Of a stretch of 64,000 nt of DNA, positions 49,879 to 58,862 are shown in pieces (within the stretch, counting starts at the first letter, position 1; each line of letters opens with the position of its first letter). Under the pieces are notes generated by a model. That model was given only the letters and a program-made list of their open reading frames with translations. It was not told the DNA's origin and did not search any database. The DNA lies in the NCBI GenBank assembly GCA_947037025.1, contig CAMQSU010000004.1:22765-86764 (forward strand), read 5' to 3'. The position numbers and the translations under genes were made by a program. This DNA is from an uncultured Clostridia bacterium (lineage in GTDB: Bacteria > Bacillota > Clostridia > Christensenellales > UBA3700).

Positions 49879-51195
49879 ATGAAAAAATATTATGATACAA
49901 TTGTAATAGGTACAGGTCTTGCGGGGTTATACACTTGTCTAAACCTTGACCCATCTAAGCAAGTTTTACTAATTTCTAAAGAAGCAGTATTGAGGAGCGA
50001 TTCTTATTTAGCTCAAGGCGGTATTGCAACCATGCACGATGATAGTGATTTTGATAGTTACTATGATGACACAATGCGAGCGGGCAGATTTGAAAATAGT
50101 CCGGCAGCTGTTTGTGAAATGATTAATCAATCAAGAAGTGTTGTTTGCGATCTTATTTCTAAAGGGGTTTGCTTTGATAGGAGAGATGGTGATCTAGAGT
50201 ATACTCGTGAGGGCGGACATTCTATATTCAGAATATTGCATCACAAGGATATTACAGGCAAGGAGATAACGACCAAGTTATTCGAAAGAGTTTCAGAGCT
50301 AGATAATGTTACTGTTATTGAGCATACGATGCTTATGGATTTGACTGAGAATAAAGGAAGTTGCTGCGGCGTTGCATTGAGGCTAGAGAGCGGAGAAGTT
50401 AAATTAGTAGGTGCTCGTGATGTAGTTCTTGCAACTGGCGGACTGGGCGGATTATTCAAAAATTCTACAAATTTTTCTCACATAACTGGCGATGCTATTT
50501 CCATTGCAATCGGACATGGTGTCGAGCTTGCTAATATAGATTATATTCAAATTCACCCTACGGTATTATCTTTAAAAACTAAAGGCAGAAGGTATCTTAT
50601 CTCCGAGTCCGTAAGAGGAGAAGGTGCGACCCTTCATAACGAAGTTGGCGAAAGGTTTATTGATGAATTATTGCCGAGAGATATAGTTGCTGCGGCAATC
50701 CATGAACAGATGAAAAAGTATGGCACAGAGCATGTATATTTAGATGTTAGTGCTATTGATAACAAAAAGTTAAAAGAGCATTTCCCTAATATTTGCGAAA
50801 GATGTTTGGCGGAAGGCATTGATGTAGATAGTATGCGGATTCCTGTTGTACCTGCACCACATTATTTGATGGGCGGGATTAAAGCGGATATAAATGGCAA
50901 AACATCTATGCCGCATTTATTTGCAGTGGGAGAGTGTGCTGGTAACGGCGTACACGGTGCAAATAGACTTGCGAGTAATTCCTTGCTTGAAAGTCTTGCA
51001 TTTTCTCGTAACTGTGCAAAGCAGATAAATTTTAATGATAGTGATGAAAAACTTGCTATCATAAGCAAAATTAAAGATGAATACAAAGACTTGACAAGCT
51101 GGTATGATAACTCAAGGCATTTGATAATGTCTGAAATAAAGAAAAATAATGAGGTGTTCTATGATAAATGGTGTTACAATGAGGACAACAGTTGA
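49879..51195 (+). CDS. nadB: L-aspartate oxidase (short clostridial form)
   Basis: NadB oxidises L-aspartate to iminoaspartate with FAD. Visible are the FAD loop TIVIGTGLAGLYTCLNL, SYLAQGGIATMHDDSD, REGGHSIFRILHHKDITGKE, VLATGGLGGLFKNSTN and AVGECAGNGVHGANRLASNS. The protein is 438 residues, about 100 shorter than the E. coli enzyme, because the C-terminal helical domain is reduced; this short form is common in clostridia. It starts 152 bp after nadA and overlaps nadC by 35 bp. In an anaerobe fumarate or another acceptor would replace oxygen. Confidence 0.95.
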   Translation: MKKYYDTIVIGTGLAGLYTCLNLDPSKQVLLISKEAVLRSDSYLAQGGIATMHDDSDFDSYYDDTMRAGRFENSPAAVCEMINQSRSVVCDLISKGVCFDRRDGDLEYTREGGHSIFRILHHKDITGKEITTKLFERVSELDNVTVIEHTMLMDLTENKGSCCGVALRLESGEVKLVGARDVVLATGGLGGLFKNSTNFSHITGDAISIAIGHGVELANIDYIQIHPTVLSLKTKGRRYLISESVRGEGATLHNEVGERFIDELLPRDIVAAAIHEQMKKYGTEHVYLDVSAIDNKKLKEHFPNICERCLAEGIDVDSMRIPVVPAPHYLMGGIKADINGKTSMPHLFAVGECAGNGVHGANRLASNSLLESLAFSRNCAKQINFNDSDEKLAIISKIKDEYKDLTSWYDNSRHLIMSEIKKNNEVFYDKWCYNEDNS

Positions 51196-52018
51196 TAAAT
51201 ATATTTTATCAGCGTTGCAGGAAGATATTACTTGTGAGGACGTAACTACTAACGCAATTATGCCAGTAGATAGGATAGGCGAAGTTCAGCTGATTGCAAA
51301 GCAAGACGGCGTACTTTGTGGTATTGATGTATTTATGCGATGCTTTACTATTATTGATGAAAGAGTAAAGTTCGATATCAAAAAAGTTGATGGCGACACT
51401 ATTAAAAATGGAGAGTTATTAGCAACAATTACTGGCAGCATCAGTGTGCTGCTTTCATCCGAGAGAATCGCACTTAACTATTTGCAACGAATGAGCGGTA
51501 TTGCTACATTTACAAAATCATGTGTGCAGCAGTTAGAAGGTTTCAAGACTAGGCTTTTAGACACAAGAAAAACCACCCCTAATATGAGGTTTTTTGAAAA
51601 ATACTCTGTAAAAGTTGGCGGTGCGTGTAACCATAGATACAATTTAACTGATGGTGTTTTAATTAAAGATAACCATATCGGTGCGGCAGGTAGTGTCACA
51701 AAAGCTATTGAGATGGCTCGTGAGTATGCTCCATTTGTACGCAAAATAGAAGTTGAAACGGAAAGTCTTGATATGGTTAGAGAAGCTGTAGCTGCAGGTG
51801 CTGATATCATAATGTTAGATAATATGGATAATGCTACAATGGCAGAAGCTGTTAAAATTTGCTGCGGCAAGGCTCAGACAGAGTGTTCTGGAAATGTAAC
51901 TAAAGATAGACTAAGAGAAATTGGCGAAATTGGTGTTGATTTTGTATCAAGCGGAGCATTAACTTATAGTGCACCTCTACTTGACTTATCACTAAAAAAC
52001 CTGCATGTTATTAAGTAA
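51161..52018 (+). CDS. nadC: Nicotinate-nucleotide pyrophosphorylase (carboxylating)
   Basis: NadC converts quinolinate and PRPP to nicotinate mononucleotide. The 285 residues contain the phosphoribosyl-substrate region LLDTRKTTPNMRFFEKYSVK, HRYNLTDGVLIKDNHI, KIEVETESLDMVREA and IIMLDNMDNATMAEA. The ATG at 51161 is six bases after GAGG and is preferred over an in-frame ATG at 51149 that lies within the RBS. It overlaps the end of nadB, so nadB and nadC are translationally coupled. This completes de novo NAD precursor synthesis from aspartate. Confidence 0.96.
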   Translation: MINGVTMRTTVDKYILSALQEDITCEDVTTNAIMPVDRIGEVQLIAKQDGVLCGIDVFMRCFTIIDERVKFDIKKVDGDTIKNGELLATITGSISVLLSSERIALNYLQRMSGIATFTKSCVQQLEGFKTRLLDTRKTTPNMRFFEKYSVKVGGACNHRYNLTDGVLIKDNHIGAAGSVTKAIEMAREYAPFVRKIEVETESLDMVREAVAAGADIIMLDNMDNATMAEAVKICCGKAQTECSGNVTKDRLREIGEIGVDFVSSGALTYSAPLLDLSLKNLHVIK

Positions 52019-52048
52019 CTCAATAATATTTATCAAGTTGAAACGCTT

Positions 52049-52133
52049 AAAAAACAAGCAATAAACAAGCGTAAAACGCACAAAAAATGTGCAAAAAACG
52101 TACAAAAAAACGTACAAAAAAACATGCAAAAAA
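52049..52133. repeat. Phased A-tract array downstream of nadC
   Basis: Runs of six or seven A residues begin at 52082, 52093, 52104, 52116 and 52128, separated by TGTGC, CGTAC, CGTAC and CATGC. The spacing is 11-12 bp, and weaker tracts continue to both sides. This resembles the array before the malic enzyme gene and should be curved DNA. Confidence 0.65.
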
Positions 52134-52215
52134 CGCATAAAATATGCTGAAATTTGCATGAAAATGAGATAATAATTTGCATAATAACCAAATCAAAATA
52201 TAAGAAACAGTAATC

Positions 52216-52255
52216 AAAAAATGCACTACCTAATAAAGGTGGTGCATTTTATTTG
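52216..52255. terminator. Terminator between nadC and convergent small gene
   Basis: AAAATGCACTACC pairs with GGTGGTGCATTTT (one wobble) around a 7-nt loop, followed by ATTTG. A- and T-rich flanks allow use from both sides. Confidence 0.8.
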
Positions 52256-52312
52256 TTAATTTAATATATAAGTTAATCAAAAATAAATATAAAAATTATT
52301 TATATTCCTGTA

Positions 52313-52624
52313 TTATATCCATGGAATTACTGGGATAAAAATTGTTACTGTTACAATTATTATAAAGATAAAATATAATAATTTAAAAAAGAAAGACCTT
52401 GTTTTTGCGTACTTCCATGCAAGCACCGATATAGATCCCATAGCGATAAATATTGCTAATGACTGAAATAAATTTACCAAATCGAAAGCTGGAATATCTA
52501 TTTTCAGTATTGATAAGATTGCTGCAGTTAAATATAGTAAACTTACGGCACCAATCGTAAAAAATGATAATTTGTTTATCAAACTTGTCCTGTCTTTATT
52601 GTAGTTGTTATTATTTTTTGACAT
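52313..52624 (-). CDS. Small membrane protein, about three helices, unknown
   Basis: The 103-residue protein has three hydrophobic segments (LSFFTIGAVSLLYLTAAILS, LVNLFQSLAIFIAMGSISVL, and LLYFIFIIIVTVTIFIPVIP) after a polar N-terminus rich in N and K. No family recognised. An ATG at 52636 is in frame but its codon begins the GGAGGG RBS, so the ATG at 52624 is the start. It is divergent from uppP with about 150 bp between them. Confidence 0.7.
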   Translation of the reverse strand: MSKNNNNYNKDRTSLINKLSFFTIGAVSLLYLTAAILSILKIDIPAFDLVNLFQSLAIFIAMGSISVLAWKYAKTRSFFFKLLYFIFIIIVTVTIFIPVIPWI

Positions 52625-52772
52625 ATTACCCTCCATTTACTAGTAATATGTGCAAAATATTTCAAGTAATTTGCATATTATATGAAATTACAATTTCAAA
52701 TTGCTAATAATTGGCATATAACAATAGTTATAGTAATATTATTATAATAATGAAATAAAAGGAAGTGAGTAT

Positions 52773-53627
52773 ATGGAATGGTGGAAAGCATTAATATTAG
52801 GAGTAGTTCAGGGGTTCACGGAATTTTTGCCAGTGTCGAGCAGTGGTCATCTTGTGCTTGTGCAAAGCATACTTGGAGTGCAGTCTGAAAACGTCGTGTT
52901 CTTTGATGTTATGTTGCATGTTGCAACACTTGTATCCGTTTGCGCAGTGCTCTATAAAGAAATTTGGGCACTACTAAAAAATCCATTCTCAAAGCCAGTT
53001 TATTGTCTTATATTAGCTACAATTCCAGCAGGAATTGTAGGACTGCTCCTAAATGACTTTTTTAATTCTATGTTTGAGGGTACGACATGGCTTTGGCTAT
53101 TCTTTTGCATATCAGCAGCAATTTTATTTATATCCGATTATATCGGCAAAGTATATGAGAAAAATGGCATCACTCGCAGACCGCTAGTAGGTAAAACTCT
53201 TGATGATGGAACAGTTTTAGCACCGCCAATGTTCAGCACAATCGGTTACGATACTACTTTAATTATGAGCTTGTGTCAAGCATTTGCAATATTCCCTGGT
53301 GTGACTCGTAGCGGTTCTACAATTGCAGGCGGTATTGCAGGACGCGGCAAGCGAAGTGAAGTTGCTAGATTTTCATTCCTAATGAGTATACCTATTATTT
53401 TAAGTTCCGCATTGCTTCAAGGTGTTGGACTTGCAACGAGTGGTATTGTTATTGATATACCATGGTATAGCATTGTAATTGGAATGACTGCGGCGCTAAT
53501 TAGTGGTTACGTTGCGGTGAAATGGATGTTAAGACTGGTTGAAAAGTGTCAATTAAAATGGTTTAGCTTCTACCTAATATTAATTTCCATTGTTGTAATT
53601 GTAAATAACTTTGTTGGAATGTGGTGA
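52773..53627 (+). CDS. uppP: Undecaprenyl-diphosphatase (BacA/UppP family)
   Basis: UppP recycles the lipid carrier of cell-wall synthesis by dephosphorylating undecaprenyl pyrophosphate outside the membrane, and confers bacitracin tolerance. The 284-residue polytopic protein has both signatures: VVQGFTEFLPVSSSGHLVLV (catalytic glutamate and serines) and FPGVTRSGSTIAGGIAG. The RBS GGAAGTGAG lies before the ATG. It is monocistronic with a strong terminator. Confidence 0.95.
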   Translation: MEWWKALILGVVQGFTEFLPVSSSGHLVLVQSILGVQSENVVFFDVMLHVATLVSVCAVLYKEIWALLKNPFSKPVYCLILATIPAGIVGLLLNDFFNSMFEGTTWLWLFFCISAAILFISDYIGKVYEKNGITRRPLVGKTLDDGTVLAPPMFSTIGYDTTLIMSLCQAFAIFPGVTRSGSTIAGGIAGRGKRSEVARFSFLMSIPIILSSALLQGVGLATSGIVIDIPWYSIVIGMTAALISGYVAVKWMLRLVEKCQLKWFSFYLILISIVVIVNNFVGMW

Positions 53628-53662
53628 AATAGATAGTAGTCTATTATAATGTTAAATAACAA

Positions 53663-53700
53663 AAGACGGTATCAATGCAAATTGATACCGTCTTATTTAT
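53663..53700. terminator. Terminator after uppP
   Basis: AAGACGGTATCAAT and ATTGATACCGTCTT form a perfect 14-bp stem around GCAA, followed by ATTTATT. Confidence 0.85.
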
Positions 53701-53877
53701 TAAAATATTTAATCATTACAACAGAATCTTTCTGATGTAAATAAGTAATAATTTGTTGTATATATCATCATTATAATAATATTTTTGGTGTATATTAGTA
53801 ATAAATTGTTGTAATCAAGCTAAAAAGCAGTTGCACTTAACGACAAATTAGTTGCGTACTTATGTCCTTGCAATTAA

Positions 53878-53978
53878 AAGCTAAATACAAGCTAAATATA
53901 AGCTAAATACAAGCAGAAAATAAGCTAAATACAAGCTAATACAAGCTGAAAAAAAGCTAAATACAAGCAGAAAATAAG
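53878..53978. repeat. Nine tandem 11-bp repeats (AAGCTAAATAC family)
   Basis: Units start at 53878, 53889, 53900, 53911, 53922, 53933, 53943, 53954 and 53965. All are 11 bp except one of 10. A pair AAGCTAAATAC plus AAGCAGAAAAT occurs twice (53900 and 53954), so a 22-bp block was duplicated. Every unit begins AAGC. The period equals a helical turn. Too short and uniform to be CRISPR. Confidence 0.85.
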
Positions 53979-54017
53979 ATTAATATGATAGAAATAATGG
54001 AAACGAGATGGATTTTG

Positions 54018-54791
54018 CTAAATATGAGTGATATTATGCACTTTTACACCTGTTTTTCCGCCCTTTTTGCAAACTATTATAAAAGTATCGCACACATTAC
54101 CGCCATTTGTTGTAATGTTATATAATATTTTTGGCTGCAGAGCATACTTTGACAGCAGGACTATCGCCTCCGCTAGTCGCTCAGACTTGTGTATCATATA
54201 AAACATACCGCCAAATTTCACAAGCTCGCTAGCACTTTTTATCATATCTTCTAACGGCAGTAATATTTCATGTCTTGCAATAGCAATACACTCATTTTGT
54301 CTTGCGACACCTTCGCTAACTTTGTAGTAAGGGGGGTTGCAAACGACTATATCCACACTGCCATAACCGATAATTTTGCATATGTCAATTACATCATTAT
54401 TTAATATGTTTACTCTATCACTTAAATTATTCATTGTGACGCTTCGGCTTGCCATATCAGCCATATCAGACTGAATCTCTACGCCGATAACGCGCTTTGC
54501 GGAAGTCTTTGCTGCAATTAATATCGCGATAATTCCTCCGCCAGTGCATAAGTCGACAACAGTATCAGCTTTAGCGGCTTTTACAAGATTCGCTAGCATC
54601 ACCGAGTCGGAAGTGAAACAATATTTGTCTTTATGGGATATAATATGCATTCCTTTAAACTCTAAATCATCTAATCTCTCACCGCTCATTAAATGCTTTT
54701 CAGCTAGCAGAGTATTAGCAGCGGTTATTTCATTTTTATCTGATTTTTCTAATTGTGGTATATTTAATGTTTCTGAATTCTTTATTGTCAT
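54018..54791 (-). CDS. tRNA1(Val) adenine-N6 methyltransferase-like protein (YfiC/YabB family)
   Basis: The 257-residue protein has the family opening MHIISHKDKYCFTSDSVML, SAM motif VVDLCTGGGIIAILIAAK, and the N6-adenine methyltransferase motif IVCNPPYYKV. Relatives methylate A37 of tRNA1(Val). The gene is last in yaaO-tmk-holB-ricT-yabB, matching the location of yabB in Bacillus. Its start overlaps the ricT stop by one base (TAATG). The length is normal. Confidence 0.9.
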   Translation of the reverse strand: MTIKNSETLNIPQLEKSDKNEITAANTLLAEKHLMSGERLDDLEFKGMHIISHKDKYCFTSDSVMLANLVKAAKADTVVDLCTGGGIIAILIAAKTSAKRVIGVEIQSDMADMASRSVTMNNLSDRVNILNNDVIDICKIIGYGSVDIVVCNPPYYKVSEGVARQNECIAIARHEILLPLEDMIKSASELVKFGGMFYMIHKSERLAEAIVLLSKYALQPKILYNITTNGGNVCDTFIIVCKKGGKTGVKVHNITHI

Positions 54792-55834
54792 TATGCGTTA
54801 TTATCCGATTTTTCAACAGCTTTTTCCGTTGTTATTATTTTATCAGCGCTTTTAGCTTCAGCGGTTTTAACTTCAGTAGTTTTAGCGTCGGCAGTTTTAA
54901 CTTCACTATTTATGATCTGTTTCGGTTTATTGCCACCAAATGTATTTTCACGTGGGGTGCGGTTAGGCTGGTTATGCTTAGGCTGATTGTTAGGTTGCGC
55001 AGCAGTATCAGGGTTGATTTTTTGCTCGCAAGTTTCTAACTCCTCAATGCCAAATTCCTTATATGCAATAGCTCCATCTTCAAGCTCAACACGAACTTTA
55101 ACCTTTCTTTTTAGTACATTGTTGTTATCAACTCTGCCATATCCAAGAGGTGTTTTGATTGTGCTGCCTAGCTTTGGCATTAGTTTATTTGTTTCCACAT
55201 AATAGTCATTTTCATACTTTAAGCAGCACATTAACTTGCCGCACACACCACTAATCTTTTGTGGATTAAGTGATAAATTTTGATTTTTTGCCATCTTGAT
55301 GCTAACTTTTTCAAAGTCTTGCAAGTGATTATGGCAGCAACAAACTCTGCCGCAAGTTGACAATGCACCACGCATTTTTATATCGTCACGCTCATATACT
55401 TGTCGCATTTCAATGCGTGTTTTTAGTGCACTTGCAAGGTCACGTACAAGGTCACGAAAGTCAACTCTACCTTCGCTTGTGAATGTGAATATTGCTTTAG
55501 ACTTGTCAAAAGTGTATTCCGCATCAATTAGTTTCATGTCTAACTTGTGCTGAGTGATTTTGTCGTGGCAAATGCCCCATGCCCATTTCTTCTTTGATTG
55601 ATTGTCTTCGTTTTGCTTTATGTCCTTATCAGTTGCTCGGCGAATTACATTCTTTAAAGGTTGCACAATCTCCGAATCTTTCACCTCTTTATTAGCAGAT
55701 GAAACTATTCCGAACTCCATACCTCTTGATGTTTCAACGATAACACCATCACCTTCTGAAAAACTTATAGTCCTTGGACCGAAAAAATAAACTTTACTGG
55801 CGGATGTGAATTTAACGCCTATAACTTCTTGCAT
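54791..55834 (-). CDS. ricT: RicT (YaaT), PSP1-domain subunit of the RNase Y accessory complex
   Basis: The PSP1 domain is clear: VIVETSRGMEFGIV near the start, TSEGRVDFRDLVRDLASALK, RGALSTCGRVCCCHNHL and ISGVCGKLMCCLKYE. The cysteine clusters fit the Fe-S binding reported for the RicAFT (Y-complex). In Bacillus RicT with RicA and RicF assists RNase Y in mRNA maturation. After residue 280 an unusual low-complexity tail follows, with repeated KTAD/KTTE/KTAE/KSAD units and many K, T and E residues, probably disordered. Gene order supports the call. The RBS GGAGG precedes the ATG at 55834. Confidence 0.93.
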   Translation of the reverse strand: MQEVIGVKFTSASKVYFFGPRTISFSEGDGVIVETSRGMEFGIVSSANKEVKDSEIVQPLKNVIRRATDKDIKQNEDNQSKKKWAWGICHDKITQHKLDMKLIDAEYTFDKSKAIFTFTSEGRVDFRDLVRDLASALKTRIEMRQVYERDDIKMRGALSTCGRVCCCHNHLQDFEKVSIKMAKNQNLSLNPQKISGVCGKLMCCLKYENDYYVETNKLMPKLGSTIKTPLGYGRVDNNNVLKRKVKVRVELEDGAIAYKEFGIEELETCEQKINPDTAAQPNNQPKHNQPNRTPRENTFGGNKPKQIINSEVKTADAKTTEVKTAEAKSADKIITTEKAVEKSDNNA

Positions 55835-55843
55835 ATATCCTCC

Positions 55844-56788
55844 TTATGCTAGCTTGTATTTAATTTCTGCTATTTGTAATAGCAGGTTGAATACAACATT
55901 CGAGATGTTGCAATTGCTGTTTATACGCTTGTATGCGTCAATGATTAAATCGTATATGTTGGCTAGTGAACCTACTGTATATGTGCTTGCAATATGATCA
56001 TCTATGCCTTTAATTTTGCTTTGCAGTAGTGAGCTTATTATCCCCTCAAACACATTCAGGTGTGATACAACCTGATCCTTATCTGCACCGAAAATATTAA
56101 CAAACTTTGATACATTTGCAGAGCCTTTGAAGTCGGTAAGTACACTCATTACATTGTTATGCTTTATCTGAAAACTCTCATCTAACAGTATTGCCATTGC
56201 TCTTGAAATGCTACCTGAACTAAATTTTACCGCTGTATTAATCTTATCTTTGTCAGTAGAGTGGTTAGATAACTCAATAAAAATTGTTTCCGCATTCCAT
56301 ACAGATAGGTTTATTTTTTTACACCTAGAGCGTATCGTTTGCAGCATGCTATTTTCGTTAGTAGTACCTATTATGATTATTACATTCTTAGTTGGTTCTT
56401 CCAGCGTCTTTAGTAGTTTGTTTTGGCTGGATTCATTCATTTTTTCGCCGTCTGCAATGATATATAGCTTGACGCCATCTTCAAGTGCAGTCATATAAGT
56501 ATCTAAAACAAGCTCTTTAATATTATCAACTTTTATCGCGTCATCGCTCATTAGCGTTTTGATATTAGTATGATTGTCATTATCAATTCTCACGCAAGCG
56601 CTGCATTTTCCGCAGGCTGTGTGACTGTCGCAATATATAAGCTGTGCCATCACCTTTAGGTAACTATATAAGGTTTCCTTATCATCAGATATCACCATGT
56701 AACTGTGGGCGAGTGTATTGTTTTGCAACTCGTGCGACATAAGCTCATAGCTTTTTGATAATGTTATTACATCTTTATATTTAATCAT
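55844..56788 (-). CDS. holB: DNA polymerase III delta-prime subunit
   Basis: HolB is part of the clamp loader. The 314-residue protein shows the zinc module CDSHTACGKCSAC, the SRC motif region TIRSRCKKINLS and the AAA+ strand VKLYIIADGEKMNESSQNKL. The Walker A region (HSYMVISDDKETLYSY) lacks GKT, so it should not bind ATP productively, as in other delta-prime subunits. It overlaps tmk by four bases and is followed by ricT, as in Bacillus, although yaaQ and yaaR, which separate tmk and holB there, are missing. Confidence 0.9.
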   Translation of the reverse strand: MIKYKDVITLSKSYELMSHELQNNTLAHSYMVISDDKETLYSYLKVMAQLIYCDSHTACGKCSACVRIDNDNHTNIKTLMSDDAIKVDNIKELVLDTYMTALEDGVKLYIIADGEKMNESSQNKLLKTLEEPTKNVIIIIGTTNENSMLQTIRSRCKKINLSVWNAETIFIELSNHSTDKDKINTAVKFSSGSISRAMAILLDESFQIKHNNVMSVLTDFKGSANVSKFVNIFGADKDQVVSHLNVFEGIISSLLQSKIKGIDDHIASTYTVGSLANIYDLIIDAYKRINSNCNISNVVFNLLLQIAEIKYKLA

Positions 56789-57414
56789 TTAATTAAGCCC
56801 CTAGACTGAAGATTTTTTACTATCGAAGCATTAGTATCTTGCTTTGTACCACGTGGAGAAATCCTCACAATACGGTTAGGATACATTCTACTTGCCTCTA
56901 AATATCCTTCGTACACCTTGTTATGGAAGTCGATTGACTCAAGTTCCATTCTATCAGAGGTGTCACACCCGCCTTTTCGCTTGAATGACTCGCTAGGAGG
57001 TAAGTCCAAAAATATAGTAAGATCTGGCATATACTCGCCACACACTAGCTCATTCATTGTCTTGATTTTGTCCACTCCAAGACCTCTTGCAAACCCTTGA
57101 TAGGCAATAGTGCTATCTATAAATCTATCACAAATTACAAGCTTTCCACTATCTAGTGCAGGGGCTATAACTTGACCGATAAGCTGAGCTCTAGCAGCAG
57201 AGTATAGCATTGCCTCGCAGAGGTCGGTTATGTCATTATTGTTAGGGTCAAGAATAAGCTTTCTTATTTTTTCACTGACAGCATTTCCGCCTGGCTCGCG
57301 TATAAAAATAGCTTCCTGATTAGTTGAATTAAGATACTCTTTAAGCAGTCGAGTTTGACATGATTTTCCTACTCCCTCACAACCTTCAAAAGTGATAAAT
57401 TTTCCTTTATTCAT
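56785..57414 (-). CDS. tmk: Thymidylate kinase
   Basis: Tmk phosphorylates dTMP to dTDP. The 209 residues have the P-loop FEGCEGVGKSCQ, the DR motif CDRFIDSTIAYQG and substrate region REPGGNAVSEKIR. The KRKGGCDTSDRMELE segment is a LID region. It overlaps the decarboxylase gene upstream by eight bases and holB downstream by four, so the four genes are tightly coupled. Confidence 0.96.
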   Translation of the reverse strand: MNKGKFITFEGCEGVGKSCQTRLLKEYLNSTNQEAIFIREPGGNAVSEKIRKLILDPNNNDITDLCEAMLYSAARAQLIGQVIAPALDSGKLVICDRFIDSTIAYQGFARGLGVDKIKTMNELVCGEYMPDLTIFLDLPPSESFKRKGGCDTSDRMELESIDFHNKVYEGYLEASRMYPNRIVRISPRGTKQDTNASIVKNLQSRGLIK

Positions 57415-58684
57415 TTGTTTCTCCTTTTATATGTTTTGCGGCTAAAATTTTTCCTGAAATTAGCCCGAAAATATTTGTGTGTTTTTCTATTAAAAAATCT
57501 ATAATTTCCTTACTAATTATTTCACCTTTTGTGATTATTGGAACGCATGGCGGATATAATCCAATTGTAGTCATGCACACCATATTTTCACTTTCAGAAA
57601 TATCGATTAATTTAGCATTTTTTTCATTATAATCTGTTGTGGATTTTATGTCAAAACTAGGCAAAAAATCCTTGCACTTTATAATTGATTTATCAAGATT
57701 AATTTGTGATAATATATCAAAGAATCTTTGTAAGTGATGATAATTATACGGAGTGATTATGCATACAATTTTATCCTCATAGCTCATCTCTATATATACG
57801 CAAAATGTTTGCAATATGCTTGATAAAACAGCTCCATTTGCGTATTTTGTAGCAATAACTAGCCTTGTGACGTCATCACTTGCAATATGCGTGTATCTAT
57901 CAGGCAGTGATTTTGTTAGTAAACTTATTTTAGTAATCACTTCATTATATATTTTGTTTCCGCAAGCTGACATGCTTCTTACGCAATTATCAATGCTTGA
58001 CATTATCATATAATTAGGACTTGAAGAATGTAGAATATTTCTGCCAATTAATAACTGAGAATATATATCATTATTATTGCAAGAAATGACCGCACCGCCA
58101 GTTAAAACTGGCAGTGTTTTATGCCATGAAGTAATTAGTATATCAGCACTATTTTGATTGTCAGGTAATTGGCTAGAAAATGCATAATGTGCACCATGAG
58201 ATTGATCGACAATTATTAGGTGATTTCCTTTGTATTTTTCTATGCATTTTGTATTGCCAAAATAGTCAGGAGAAGTGATAATTATTGCAGATAATTTTGG
58301 CAAATTATCGAGCAGATTTTTATCATTAATTTTGTGTATTTTTAGCTTGAAAATATCCGCATAATTATACACTGATTTGTGTGCATCTCCGACTATACCA
58401 ATGCTATCACCATGTAGGCTTACTACATATAGTGCAATTGCAACAGCACTTGTTGCACCGCAAGTTAGCATTAGTGCATATGGCATATTGTATGCGTCAG
58501 CAATTAGCTTTTCTGTATCTAAAATAGCACCGCTAGCACTTATTAAATTATCAGAAAATGATAGCTCAGTTATGTCGATATTTGTGTTTATTCCTATATC
58601 AACTCCGCTATGGCCTGGCATATGAAAGCGTATAGCATTTGCCGATGAATAATTTTGCAATATTGTTGATAAACTATCCTTCAT
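57407..58684 (-). CDS. Orn/Lys/Arg decarboxylase-family protein (YaaO-like)
   Basis: This fold-type I PLP enzyme opens with SANAIRFHMPGHSG, has LMLTCGATSAVAIALY and the PLP lysine in ILITSWHKTLPVLTGGAV, with IIVDQSHGAHY supplying the aspartate. The C-terminal small domain includes MTTIGLYPPCVPIITKGEII. At 425 residues it is a short member, like YaaO of Bacillus, which also stands just before tmk. Substrate not proven: arginine, lysine or ornithine. It leads the operon from its own promoter. Confidence 0.88.
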   Translation of the reverse strand: MKDSLSTILQNYSSANAIRFHMPGHSGVDIGINTNIDITELSFSDNLISASGAILDTEKLIADAYNMPYALMLTCGATSAVAIALYVVSLHGDSIGIVGDAHKSVYNYADIFKLKIHKINDKNLLDNLPKLSAIIITSPDYFGNTKCIEKYKGNHLIIVDQSHGAHYAFSSQLPDNQNSADILITSWHKTLPVLTGGAVISCNNNDIYSQLLIGRNILHSSSPNYMIMSSIDNCVRSMSACGNKIYNEVITKISLLTKSLPDRYTHIASDDVTRLVIATKYANGAVLSSILQTFCVYIEMSYEDKIVCIITPYNYHHLQRFFDILSQINLDKSIIKCKDFLPSFDIKSTTDYNEKNAKLIDISESENMVCMTTIGLYPPCVPIITKGEIISKEIIDFLIEKHTNIFGLISGKILAAKHIKGETNE

Positions 58685-58714
58685 GTAAACCTCCTACACG
58701 CTTATACATTTTAC

Positions 58715-58743
58715 ATTATACATTATCATGAGGATAATAGCAA
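58715..58743 (-). promoter_or_regulatory. Promoter of yaaO-tmk-holB-ricT-yabB operon
   Basis: On the minus strand TTGCTA (58743-58738), a 17-bp spacer and TATAAT (58720-58715), about 30 bp before the start codon. Confidence 0.8.
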
Positions 58744-58832
58744 GGTTTGTTGCAAAAAAAACTGAATAAATAATCTTTCTATACTAATAATTATATAAAT
58801 TATATTAATTACATTGTATAGGTGTATTATAT

Positions 58833-58862
58833 TTGACAAGATTGGTGTAATTGTGTTAAAAT
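58833..58862 (+). promoter_or_regulatory. Promoter of RNase J gene
   Basis: TTGACA (58833-58838), 18-bp spacer ending TGT, TAAAAT (58857-58862), extended -10. Confidence 0.7.

Larger units (their letters stand above)
53628..54017. other. Intergenic region with terminator and 11-bp repeat array
   Basis: 390 bp between convergent uppP and yabB-like genes. The uppP terminator and the repeat array are listed separately; no gene is visible. Confidence 0.5.

Noticed and set aside
53878..53978. CRISPR array
   Set aside because: Units are 11 bp and contiguous, with no 20-40-bp unique spacers and no cas genes nearby.
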